Shown piece by piece: positions 6,544 through 15,066 of a stretch of 22,438 nt of DNA. Numbering within the stretch: the stretch's first letter is position 1; each line of letters begins with the position of its first letter. Source of the DNA: an uncultured Bacteroidota bacterium (lineage in GTDB: Bacteria; Bacteroidota; Bacteroidia; Chitinophagales; Chitinophagaceae); NCBI GenBank assembly GCA_938008665.1, contig CALLKA010000086.1:1-22438 (forward strand), written 5' to 3'. Below the pieces are notes generated by a model, which made no database searches, was not told the origin of the DNA, and saw only the letters and a list, made by a program, of their open reading frames with translations. The position numbers and the translations under genes were made by a program.

Positions 6544-9444
6544 ATGAAAAAAGCATTACTGTGCCTTTTATTGCCCATTGCCGGCTGGTGCCAAAACACC
6601 ATTGGACTACCCGATATTACCAATTTTTCCAAAATTGACTATAATGCAGGACTTCAAAACTGGGATTTTAAGCAGGATAACAATGGTATTATCTATGTAG
6701 CCAACAATGAAGGGCTACTGAGTTTTGACGGCAAATATTGGAAATCATACCCATTACCTAATAAAACCATTGTCCGATCGCTTGAAATTGGCACTGATAA
6801 TAAAATTTATGTAGGGGGTCAGGATGAATTTGGCTACTTCACCCCCTCGGTGAATGGGCAGCTCAATTATCATTCAATGGTACAATTTGTTAAAGATGCA
6901 GACAAGGATTTCGCAGATGTATGGGATATCGCACAATATAACAATGAAGTGTTTTTTAGAACCTCCAGACGTATATTTAAAGTTGCAAATAATAAAATAA
7001 CCGTTTACACTGCTCCTTCTGAATGGAGTTATGTTGGAATTTGTAACGGTGCCTTATATGCACATGATATAAAAGGTGGCTTATTGCAGTTTCAAAATAA
7101 TAATTGGCAAATTTTAACGGTGGCTTCCGTACTTAAAAACGTAGAAGTAACGTCCATTTTATCTTTAAAAGGTGGAATCATTGTAACGACACTTAAAAAT
7201 GGAATATACAGTTATGCAAATAACCAGGTAGTTAAAATTAAAACACCCACTACACAGCTAATTGAAAGTCAAAGAATTTATTCAGCCACCGTAATTGACA
7301 ACACATGGTTAGGTATTGCAACTAGCAATGCGGGAGCAATGATCATAGATAGTAAGGGAGAATTAATTCAAAGCTTAACTAAAACAGAAGGTATTCAGAA
7401 TAATAATATATTAAATATATTTTCAGACAAACAGGGAAACCTTTGGCTAGGCTTAAATAATGGTATTGATTGTATTGGATTCAATAATGCAATTAAACAT
7501 ATTAATCCCAAATACCAGGATGCTTCCGCATATGCAACAATCATACATAAAAACAAATTATATGTAGGAACATCGAGCGGTTTATTTAGTGTGCCTCTTA
7601 CTGAAAAAAATGATTTGAGTTTTAATAGAGGTAATTTTTCACCAATTGCAAATACCATTGGACAGGTGTGGAATTTATCTGAAGTGAATGAGCAACTATT
7701 GCTTTCACATCATGAAGGTGCTTATGTCATAAAAGATGATCAGGCGAAAGTAATTTCGAATATGACTGGATTTTGGAATTTTCAAAGTATTGGTGGCATG
7801 CATAACAATCCAACTGGAAATACTTTCAGTAATCGCGTAGTTGCAGGTAATTATAAAGGATTGGCATTTTTTAATCAAAATGGAAGTCAATTTGAACTTT
7901 CAAATCTGTTATCTGATTTTACCCAATCCTCAAGATATGTAGCAGTAGATGATGGTACTCATATATGGGTGTCACATCCATTTCATGGTGTTTACAAAGT
8001 AGCTAAAGAAAATGAGAGTACTGAAAAAGTAAAATTATATACACAATCAAATGGTTTACCATCCACATTGAATAACCATGTTTTTAAAGTTAAAAATGAA
8101 ATATTAATTGCCACTGAAAATGGAGTGTATGGTTACAATGAAGGAAAAAATATTTTTGAAGCGAACCCTTTTTATCAAAATTTATTAGGCGAACAAAGTT
8201 TGCGTTATCTGAAGGAAGATAAGGAAGGTAATATTTGGTTTATACATGAGAAACAATTGGGCGTAGTGGATATGTCAAGTAAAACACCGCGTATCATTTA
8301 CATACCCGAATTGAACAATAAATTATTAAGTGGCTTTGAATTGGTATACCCAGTAGATGAGAGTAATATTTTCGTTGCTGGGGAAAGCGGGTTATTCAAT
8401 TTAAATTATAAAAAGTATAAAAAAAATAATTACGAATTACAGGTGCATATTCGTGAAGTAAGAATCACTGGAGATAACTCAGATAGTTTATTATTCGGTG
8501 GCTATTTTAGTGGCATTAATGAAAAACAAGCACAGAATACAAATAGTATTCCGGAGGTTTCAAGAAAATGGCAGATGATTCATTTTGAATTTTCATCAGC
8601 GCTTTTTGGATTGCAAAAAAACTTAGAATACAGCTACCGTTTAAATGGACTTGAAAATAATTGGTCAAAATGGACCAATAAAACTGAAAAAGAATATACA
8701 AATCTGCCGCCAGGCAATTATGTATTTGAAATTAAAGTCCGAGATAATTTAGGTGAAGAATCACAAGTTAATAGTTATGCTTTTAATATTTTGCCTCCAT
8801 GGTATCGGTCAGGTTGGGCCTATGTTTTATATTTTGCTCTCTTTATCATCATTATCTTATTGATCATTCAATGGCAAAAAGGCAAATTTATTGTACAGCA
8901 ACAAAAACATAATGAGGAACAAGAAAAATTGAATTATTTGAAGCAATTGGAAATTGATAAAGCGCAAAGCCAATTGACCGAAATTCAGAATGAAAAGTTG
9001 CAGGTTGAAATTGATTCAAAAAATTCTGAATTGATTAATTTTACAATGCACTTAGTTCAAAAAGGTGAATTGTTGACGGATTTAAAATCACATATGTCTA
9101 AAATGACAAAATTGATTGACAATCCTATTGCCCATGATGAATTGAAAAAAATGATTAAGGTAATTAATGATGCAGATAAAATGGATAAGGACTGGGAAAA
9201 CTTCACCAATCACTTTGACAAAGCGCATAATTCATTCACCGTTAATATCAAAGAGAAATTTCCTAAGCTCACTGCTAATGAATTAAAACTTTGTACCTTT
9301 TTACGTGTCAACTTAACCACGAAGGAAATTGCACAATTAATGAATATATCTATGCGTGGCGTTGAAATTAGCAGGTACCGTTTAAGGAAAAAATTAAACC
9401 TCCCTACAGAAATGTCCTTGTTTGATTTCTTAAATGAAATTTAG
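6544..9444 (+). CDS. Membrane one-component regulator: propeller sensor, Y_Y_Y domain, TM, LuxR-like HTH
   Basis: 966 residues. A signal peptide or anchor (1-17, MKKALLCLLLPIAGWCQ) precedes a periplasmic sensor made of Reg_prop-type beta-propeller blades, for example GNLWLGLNNGIDCI and GNIWFIHEKQLGVVD. The Y_Y_Y (triple tyrosine) domain is at about 676-752 (EYSYRLNGLENNWSKW, YTNLPPGNYVFEIKVRD). One transmembrane helix follows at about 758-777, then a charged coiled coil at about 780-850. A C-terminal LuxR/GerE-like HTH occupies about 905-966 (LTANELKLCTFLRVNLTTKE, then EIAQLMNISMRGVEISRYRL). No histidine kinase, receiver or AraC domain is present, so it is not a classical hybrid two-component PUL regulator: periplasmic sensing would have to act directly on a tethered HTH. 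Divergent from susC with shared repeat sites, so control of that operon is the natural inference. The ligand is unknown. Confidence 0.92.
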   Translation: MKKALLCLLLPIAGWCQNTIGLPDITNFSKIDYNAGLQNWDFKQDNNGIIYVANNEGLLSFDGKYWKSYPLPNKTIVRSLEIGTDNKIYVGGQDEFGYFTPSVNGQLNYHSMVQFVKDADKDFADVWDIAQYNNEVFFRTSRRIFKVANNKITVYTAPSEWSYVGICNGALYAHDIKGGLLQFQNNNWQILTVASVLKNVEVTSILSLKGGIIVTTLKNGIYSYANNQVVKIKTPTTQLIESQRIYSATVIDNTWLGIATSNAGAMIIDSKGELIQSLTKTEGIQNNNILNIFSDKQGNLWLGLNNGIDCIGFNNAIKHINPKYQDASAYATIIHKNKLYVGTSSGLFSVPLTEKNDLSFNRGNFSPIANTIGQVWNLSEVNEQLLLSHHEGAYVIKDDQAKVISNMTGFWNFQSIGGMHNNPTGNTFSNRVVAGNYKGLAFFNQNGSQFELSNLLSDFTQSSRYVAVDDGTHIWVSHPFHGVYKVAKENESTEKVKLYTQSNGLPSTLNNHVFKVKNEILIATENGVYGYNEGKNIFEANPFYQNLLGEQSLRYLKEDKEGNIWFIHEKQLGVVDMSSKTPRIIYIPELNNKLLSGFELVYPVDESNIFVAGESGLFNLNYKKYKKNNYELQVHIREVRITGDNSDSLLFGGYFSGINEKQAQNTNSIPEVSRKWQMIHFEFSSALFGLQKNLEYSYRLNGLENNWSKWTNKTEKEYTNLPPGNYVFEIKVRDNLGEESQVNSYAFNILPPWYRSGWAYVLYFALFIIIILLIIQWQKGKFIVQQQKHNEEQEKLNYLKQLEIDKAQSQLTEIQNEKLQVEIDSKNSELINFTMHLVQKGELLTDLKSHMSKMTKLIDNPIAHDELKKMIKVINDADKMDKDWENFTNHFDKAHNSFTVNIKEKFPKLTANELKLCTFLRVNLTTKEIAQLMNISMRGVEISRYRLRKKLNLPTEMSLFDFLNEI

Positions 9445-9462
9445 GAGTTTACTTAGATTTTT

Positions 9463-9501
9463 AAATCATACTGATATACATATTGCTCTTCTATATGATT
9501 T
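9463..9501. terminator. Weak hairpin between convergent genes, possible bidirectional terminator
   Basis: AAATCATA (9463-9470) is perfectly complementary to TATGATTT (9494-9501), leaving a 23-nt loop. On the plus strand the second arm runs on into further T residues. It fills the gap between the regulator stop and the GH172-gene stop, where a terminator is expected. The short AT-only stem and long loop make it weak. Confidence 0.3.
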
Positions 9502-11871
9502 TTACAGCTTAATTTCACTAAGTGTAACACCCAATAGTTTTAGTGTTAAAGCATTTAAATCTGTGTCGTTTCCTTTTAGGTGTATTGTTTTTTGAATATG
9601 CGTTTGAGTATCCCCTGGTGATAAAGCCATTGCTGGAGATGAGCCTTCTAATTCATAAAACTTTCCCATTTGTTTGCCTTCCACCGGACCATCCGTATAG
9701 GCATTTAAGGCATCGCCTTTAAAAGGTTCCGACTGCATTTGCCATAAAGAATTGACATAATCGGTTTTGCCTTTTGGCAAAGTAAACTGTATAATAGTTA
9801 ACACTTTATTTTCTGCATCATAGCTTGCCGCCATGGGCGTTGCGCGTAATGGAGAGATGCCTATTTTACTTCTTTGCTTTGCATCCGCCTTAAATAACAA
9901 GTGTCCATTTCTTACTTGTAATCTTGTGGTATCTAATTTTCCAAAATAGTCATCAGTAACAATTTTTCCTAGCCTAGTTTCCTCCCCTTTTTGATAAGCA
10001 ACAAAAACCGTGGTATGGTCATTTGCTTGCAACATACTCAAAACCCAAATGGATAATTGACCTGTATTTTTGGTCCAAGGGAATAGACCTATATTTTTTA
10101 CTTTGTTTTCTGTTTCAAATCCAACCGCTTTTATTGAAGCGCCCGTTTTCACACCAAGGGTATTGGTAATATTTTCAGTACTTAATAATTTTATTTTTCT
10201 ATTTACCTCTAAGTCAAACTGGGTACCCGAATAATTTAATAAATGAATTTTCTTATTAAAAACAGCTTCCGTGTTTGTTGTCCCTACTAAATCAAATCCT
10301 TCGGTATCAAGACTTGGCGGTACATACCAGTTTTCAAACTTGAATTCAGTATTGGGTTTAAAATATATAGAGAATTGTCCACCTTCAGGTCCTAACCAAA
10401 ATCTTTCTTCGCCACCAAAGGCATTAAAATGCGGCGTTAGTTTATTCGATGCAATTAAATCATGATTTATCCATCCAAAACTAAAACCCTTTTCTCCTTC
10501 GGCCGTACTGGTCATTACTCGACCCTGGTATTGGGGTAAAACAATTAAAGACGCGTCGCCATTTTTTAACAACACTAAATCCTTATGGTATTTTTTTAAA
10601 AAAGCCAAGTCATAGCCAAAAGAACCTTTTTTATTTTCATTCGCTATTTCAACTTGTGTATTTAAATTATTAATTGGTTTGTCTAGATAAAAATAGGCGG
10701 TTGAAGAAAGCTCATCTGTTCGATAAAAATTCATTCCAAAATTTTTATGATCAAAAAATGAATTGTTGATGCCTCCTTCAAAATTCGTATCTAATATTCC
10801 ATAAGTGATGGGTGGTTTGCCCTTTAAATTTAGTATATCACTTGCCCCTTCTTGTTTAATGAAAAAAACAGGGGTAATATTTGCTCCTTGTTTGATTAGT
10901 GATCTAATTTTTTCAACAGAACTATTCCCAATTTGCTGAATGGTGACTTTACATTGACTTTGAAAATAAATGGGATCAGGTACATGATACCTATAAAAGC
11001 AATACTCCCCTTTTTTATCATCTGAAATTAAGGAGCCTTGAAACTGATCTTGATATTCACCTTGTCCCCATCCTGTTCCAATATAGTCTTCCGTTCCAGT
11101 TCCTGAAAGTGAAGGCAATTTATTATCGCCATCTAAATACACTTTCACCTCCCCTTCACCAAACCAGGTATCCCTTAACATGGTATCACTGATCACTGAA
11201 ATATTTGTTCCAATAAATCGCCCCTTACCATTGACCATAGGTAAAATTTCAAAGTCTTTGCCAAGCGTAGTTTTTGCTACATGATGCCAGTAAGCATGAA
11301 AATACATAGCATCATCAGGCACTTTTTCTAAAGTATAATTTATATCGTACCAAACCAGGGCATGGGAACTTGACTCATTGACTAAAACAATTTTTGCTGC
11401 TGTTCTAAATGGCATTGGTATTGTAAAATTAAAAGAGCGCCCTTCTGGATTAGAAAATAATGCATTTTTGTACGCTTTAGATTTACCCAACCCTAAACCA
11501 AAAAAATCACCAATAGGTGCTGAAACTGCGGGTGTTTTACTTCCATCCCAATACATTTCAATACGCACATTTTGCATTTGATCAGCTGATCTTGGTATGG
11601 TGCCGCTCAGCCACATACGTCGCACAATACCAGCACCAGTAGCATCTAATAATGCAACTTTTTCACCCGCTTCTAACGTAATAAATGCACGACCCTTTGC
11701 CCCTTTGTTTGTTACGCCTGCGCTGCCTTTCGCGCCAGTTGGATTTTCAGGACTTACCCAAATCGTTTTAATTTGATTCGATGGCGCTTTGTATAATTCC
11801 TGTGCGAAAGTTTTTGAAACGAATGTGTTCATCACAAAAACTAAAACCAATAAATACAGTTTGTTTTTCAT
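9502..11871 (-). CDS. GH172 (DUF2961) glycosidase fused to a DUF6786-like domain
   Basis: 789 residues with a signal peptide (1-23, ending TFAQ), so secreted to the periplasm or beyond. Residues about 30-403 are a DUF2961/GH172 domain: GAGIVRRMWLSGTIP, IEMYWDG, APIGDFFGLGLGK, MPFRTAAKIVLVNES and the family hallmark GTGTEDYIGTGWGQGEY (about 257-273). Its Glu261 is a candidate catalytic residue; the family uses two glutamates, and I cannot assign the second safely. Characterised GH172 enzymes act on D-fructofuranosides or D-arabinofuranosides. From about 416 a second module of 370 residues begins, with DASLIVLPQYQGRVMTST, SFGWINHDLI and GGEERFWLGPEGGQF, which I recognise as DUF6786, a family of unknown function usually seen alone; that assignment is from memory. 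Last gene of the operon, 9 bp after the FKBP gene. Confidence 0.9.
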   Translation of the reverse strand: MKNKLYLLVLVFVMNTFVSKTFAQELYKAPSNQIKTIWVSPENPTGAKGSAGVTNKGAKGRAFITLEAGEKVALLDATGAGIVRRMWLSGTIPRSADQMQNVRIEMYWDGSKTPAVSAPIGDFFGLGLGKSKAYKNALFSNPEGRSFNFTIPMPFRTAAKIVLVNESSSHALVWYDINYTLEKVPDDAMYFHAYWHHVAKTTLGKDFEILPMVNGKGRFIGTNISVISDTMLRDTWFGEGEVKVYLDGDNKLPSLSGTGTEDYIGTGWGQGEYQDQFQGSLISDDKKGEYCFYRYHVPDPIYFQSQCKVTIQQIGNSSVEKIRSLIKQGANITPVFFIKQEGASDILNLKGKPPITYGILDTNFEGGINNSFFDHKNFGMNFYRTDELSSTAYFYLDKPINNLNTQVEIANENKKGSFGYDLAFLKKYHKDLVLLKNGDASLIVLPQYQGRVMTSTAEGEKGFSFGWINHDLIASNKLTPHFNAFGGEERFWLGPEGGQFSIYFKPNTEFKFENWYVPPSLDTEGFDLVGTTNTEAVFNKKIHLLNYSGTQFDLEVNRKIKLLSTENITNTLGVKTGASIKAVGFETENKVKNIGLFPWTKNTGQLSIWVLSMLQANDHTTVFVAYQKGEETRLGKIVTDDYFGKLDTTRLQVRNGHLLFKADAKQRSKIGISPLRATPMAASYDAENKVLTIIQFTLPKGKTDYVNSLWQMQSEPFKGDALNAYTDGPVEGKQMGKFYELEGSSPAMALSPGDTQTHIQKTIHLKGNDTDLNALTLKLLGVTLSEIKL

Positions 11872-11880
11872 AGTTTAAAT

Positions 11881-12372
11881 TTAACAACAATTAGGTGAAC
11901 CATCACATGATTTTATGAGGGCTTCTGTGAGGCCTCTTTGAATTTCAATTTCAGTGGCCTGTCGAATAGATACTATTTTTATTTTATAATGTAAGGTCGC
12001 TCCAGCAAGTGGATGATTAGCATCCACCAAGATAGTGTCTATGTTTTTTTGCAATAATTTTGCTTCAGTCCCATCGGGTACTTGAATAAAACTGCCAATC
12101 TCAAAATCATTAATAGTTTCAAATAAAGCGTTGGGGTATGTTTTAATTAATTTTTCATTCATTGCGCCGTAAGCATGTTGTGGAGGTAAAGTAATTTGTA
12201 CTTCATCATTTACTTTGTGGCCTTCAAGTGCCTTTGCGACCATTGGAAAAATAGCAATAGCACCATGTACATATTCTTCAGGTTCAAAATCGAGGTATGA
12301 AAATACCTCGCCTTCCTCATCCACCGAAATAGTATAATGTATGCCTACAACTTTATTTTTTTCAACTTGCAT
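11881..12372 (-). CDS. SlyD-like FKBP-type peptidyl-prolyl cis-trans isomerase
   Basis: 163 residues without a signal peptide, so cytoplasmic. SlyD-type layout: the FKBP fold at both ends (start VVGIHYTISVDEEGEVF; ALEGHKVNDEVQITLPPQHA; end NHPLAGATLHYKIKIVSIR) with an insert-in-flap chaperone segment between (about 70-120). The C-terminus CDGSPNCC gives a short cysteine cluster recalling the metal-binding tail of SlyD, though without a long His-rich tail. It accelerates prolyl isomerisation and may chaperone unfolded proteins. The ATG is 1 bp after the stop of the GH116 gene, and its stop is 9 bp before the GH172 gene, so translation with its neighbours is likely coupled. A cytosolic folding factor amid exported enzymes is unexpected; a role in keeping Tat substrates such as its GH116 neighbour folded or export-competent is speculation. 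Confidence 0.9.
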   Translation of the reverse strand: MQVEKNKVVGIHYTISVDEEGEVFSYLDFEPEEYVHGAIAIFPMVAKALEGHKVNDEVQITLPPQHAYGAMNEKLIKTYPNALFETINDFEIGSFIQVPDGTEAKLLQKNIDTILVDANHPLAGATLHYKIKIVSIRQATEIEIQRGLTEALIKSCDGSPNCC

Positions 12373-12373
12373 T

Positions 12374-15040
12374 TTAGCTGAGGTTAACTTTTAGTTCCTG
12401 GCCTTTCTTTAATTCAATTTTATTCTCAAATTGAAAAGTGAAGGTTTGGCCTTCCTTCATCATTTTTGCATTGACTAACTTGGTTCCGATATAAATCTTA
12501 GGTAAAGTAACTGGCGCTTTGGCGTCAAGCGTAATTTTATTTAAAAACAAACTGCCATATTTAACTTTTAGTATAGCCGAAAAGCTTTTATCACTTTGTA
12601 ATTGTTCATAGGAACCCCAAGCAGTTGCGGATGTAAAAGGTATTTTACATTTATCTGTATTTAATTTCGGTGCAAATTTTATAAACCCATTTGGGCCATC
12701 ATAATCAAAACCACATGCGGAAATAAATGTACCATAACTCGCCATCGCACGCGCATAATGATCGCTACACTCAATTTCATTGAATGGATTTCTTTTCCCA
12801 GCATAATATCGATCATGGATCATTCGAGTTAATATAAGGGCTTCATCTGTCATTCCTTCTGCCATCATATGCGAAGCTACCTGATGTTCAAAGCCACTCA
12901 TACATTCATGAAAATAACCCAATTGCCAAGTAGTTTTTTCGCCATACGGTTTTGCTTCATTACTTGGGTTGGTATTCATAACCATGCCTCCATCACCAGC
13001 AAGTGCATAAGGACGCCAACCTCGACGCTCCTTAATATAAGGGCCAACATCAGGGGTAAAATTATATTTCCATAATGCATTAAGTGCCGAGATGGTTTTT
13101 TCCTTATCAATGATTCTTCCTAAACCCACCTGGTGTGCCCAACTTTGTCCATACACCTGATCAATATGACAGGTATTATAGGATCCTAATTTTTCTCTTC
13201 CTTTAATTTCATCTGGCTTATGAATAAAATATTCACCGTTGAAAAGCTGCGCCTCCATATTTTTAGTTCCATTGCTTACATAAGTGGAACAAGTTTTGGC
13301 AAAAACAGCATCACCCATTGCTATGGCCATTTGTTCACTTGCTTTTACTGCCGCAATACATATGCCTACCAACCAAGCTATTTCACCATCCCATACAGCA
13401 TCTAATGTATTTTCAATGGGTGTATCTTCCATCCCATCCCCATTTTTATCCTGATTTAAAATCCAAGTAGTTGCTAACTTTATTTTATCCCAGTTATTTT
13501 TCAAAAATGTTTTATCAGGTGACATTTTATGCTCTCTATATATCCTTAATATAGTACCTGCCTGCCCATCAATTGCTGGTGTTTTCACTACTTCGCCACG
13601 ATACAACATCATTCCATCTGGTTTCAATGACAAACCTAAATCAACACGTTCTCTTGTATCTCTTTCAATTGCAGGAAAAATGCGGCCCATTGCTTGTGCG
13701 TATTGCCACACATGTGTACAGGTTCCTTCACAACATCCTACGCCTTCCCAAGCATAAAATCTGCCTGACTCAAAACGATGGGCTGTGGTGGTTGCTAATG
13801 TTGATATATTTAAAAAAGTACGTTCTAAAAACCACCATGGTAATGTTGAATCATACCATGTTTGTCGCCACAATATAGTTTGTGTTGAAAGTGTTGAAAA
13901 ATTTGCAGCTACGTATTTTACAACTTCAACTGCATTTTTAAATTGTTGGTTATAAAAACGTCCTTTACCCTGAATGACTGGATTTAAAGTCAAATTAGCA
14001 AAATGCCAGGCAAGTATATAGTTCGATTTAATAGTTTGCCCGCTTTTAATTATATGATTTGTGCAAACAGAATTCATTAATGGGCCTGCTGACACTGATT
14101 TTTCTGTAGGTAATAAAATTTCTTCCGAAAACGAGGAAGCAGTTAGTGGTAATGAAAATGAGGTATTGACAATGCACTTGCTGTTAATCGCGCCAATAGC
14201 CATCGTACCATAATCTGCTTTCTTATCCTGATTTTCTATGCCATTCAATTTAATACCACTATTTAAAATTGCGGAGTCATTATTTTTCTCAGCAGTATTT
14301 AATCTTATATCGGTTTCTTTTTTTGATTTTGGCGATACTTTATTTTCTAACCAACCCAATATGGAAACTTTGATGTCATTCTTTGTTTTATTTTTTATTG
14401 AAAAAGAATAAATCGTACAAGGTAATCCAGAATTTTTTTCATCCAACGGAATAAACGGGGAAAAAACGTCTGCTGTAATAGCTAAGCCTAAAGTATGATC
14501 AATATAATGCAGCTTTGCCATTGGGTAAGTGGCTTCGAATAAAATTTCATCCCAATCAGTGGCTTCAAGTTTTTTTATTGTTGTTGTATTTCCAGAAACA
14601 ATTTTAAAAGCAAAGCCTTGTTCAAGCGGTCTGATATTTTTTGCAGGTTGTACATATGCAGAACCATCTTGGGGTCTTACTTTTTTTCCAACATGTAAAT
14701 CTGATTCCCATTCAATGGTCTTTGGATCAATCCCATTTTGATTTTCATTAAAAATATCCCATAACCAAAGCCTTCCATCACCGCCTAAGTAAACAGTACC
14801 AGTAAAGATACCACCGATTGGCATGCCAATATATTGTAATTCATTTTTCGTTTTTTTATACGTAGTCACAAATCCCCTGTGATATAAGGACTTGATCCAC
14901 TCCGGATCTAATTTTTTATCAATAGGTATATTATGTAACAAGGGAGATTGCACAAATGGACCTGCAATGGCTTTTAGCGGAGTATGATAAATGCCTGCTG
15001 CTAAGAGTCCTGAATTTTGAATAAATTTTCTTCTTTCCAT
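12374..15040 (-). CDS. GH116-family glycoside hydrolase with Tat-like signal
   Basis: 888 residues from the ATG at 15040. A TTG at 15049 would add three residues (MII), but the ATG places the twin-arginine signal at the very start (MERRKFIQNSGLLAAG), so I prefer it. The N-terminal beta-sandwich domain opens with the family block YIGMPIGGIFTGTVYLGGDG. The C-terminal (alpha/alpha)6 part carries GVGCCEGTCTHVWQYAQAM (candidate nucleophile Glu near 438), KNGDGMEDTPIENTLDAVWD, and HIDQVYGQSWAHQVGLG, whose Asp near 627 aligns by eye with the DQxxGQW acid/base block of GH116. Characterised members include bile-acid beta-glucosidase/glucosylceramidase GBA2 and bacterial beta-glucosidases, beta-xylosidases and N-acetylglucosaminidases, so substrate is open. 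The EGTCTHVW variant differs from the better-studied members. Between DUF3500 and FKBP genes in the operon. Confidence 0.9.
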   Translation of the reverse strand: MERRKFIQNSGLLAAGIYHTPLKAIAGPFVQSPLLHNIPIDKKLDPEWIKSLYHRGFVTTYKKTKNELQYIGMPIGGIFTGTVYLGGDGRLWLWDIFNENQNGIDPKTIEWESDLHVGKKVRPQDGSAYVQPAKNIRPLEQGFAFKIVSGNTTTIKKLEATDWDEILFEATYPMAKLHYIDHTLGLAITADVFSPFIPLDEKNSGLPCTIYSFSIKNKTKNDIKVSILGWLENKVSPKSKKETDIRLNTAEKNNDSAILNSGIKLNGIENQDKKADYGTMAIGAINSKCIVNTSFSLPLTASSFSEEILLPTEKSVSAGPLMNSVCTNHIIKSGQTIKSNYILAWHFANLTLNPVIQGKGRFYNQQFKNAVEVVKYVAANFSTLSTQTILWRQTWYDSTLPWWFLERTFLNISTLATTTAHRFESGRFYAWEGVGCCEGTCTHVWQYAQAMGRIFPAIERDTRERVDLGLSLKPDGMMLYRGEVVKTPAIDGQAGTILRIYREHKMSPDKTFLKNNWDKIKLATTWILNQDKNGDGMEDTPIENTLDAVWDGEIAWLVGICIAAVKASEQMAIAMGDAVFAKTCSTYVSNGTKNMEAQLFNGEYFIHKPDEIKGREKLGSYNTCHIDQVYGQSWAHQVGLGRIIDKEKTISALNALWKYNFTPDVGPYIKERRGWRPYALAGDGGMVMNTNPSNEAKPYGEKTTWQLGYFHECMSGFEHQVASHMMAEGMTDEALILTRMIHDRYYAGKRNPFNEIECSDHYARAMASYGTFISACGFDYDGPNGFIKFAPKLNTDKCKIPFTSATAWGSYEQLQSDKSFSAILKVKYGSLFLNKITLDAKAPVTLPKIYIGTKLVNAKMMKEGQTFTFQFENKIELKKGQELKVNLS

Positions 15041-15066
15041 AATGATCAATTAGAATATTATTCTTT

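Noticed and set aside
6544..9444. Classical hybrid two-component system regulator
   Set aside because: The histidine kinase, receiver and AraC domains are all absent after the transmembrane helix; the protein ends in a LuxR-like HTH.
13573..13878. 101-codon open frame on the plus strand inside the GH116 gene
   Set aside because: It lies wholly antisense to a strongly supported GH116 coding region, has no recognisable domain and no promoter.
15041..15049. TTG at 15049 as start of the GH116 protein
   Set aside because: It adds only MII in front of MERRKFIQ; the ATG at 15040 gives a normal twin-arginine signal.
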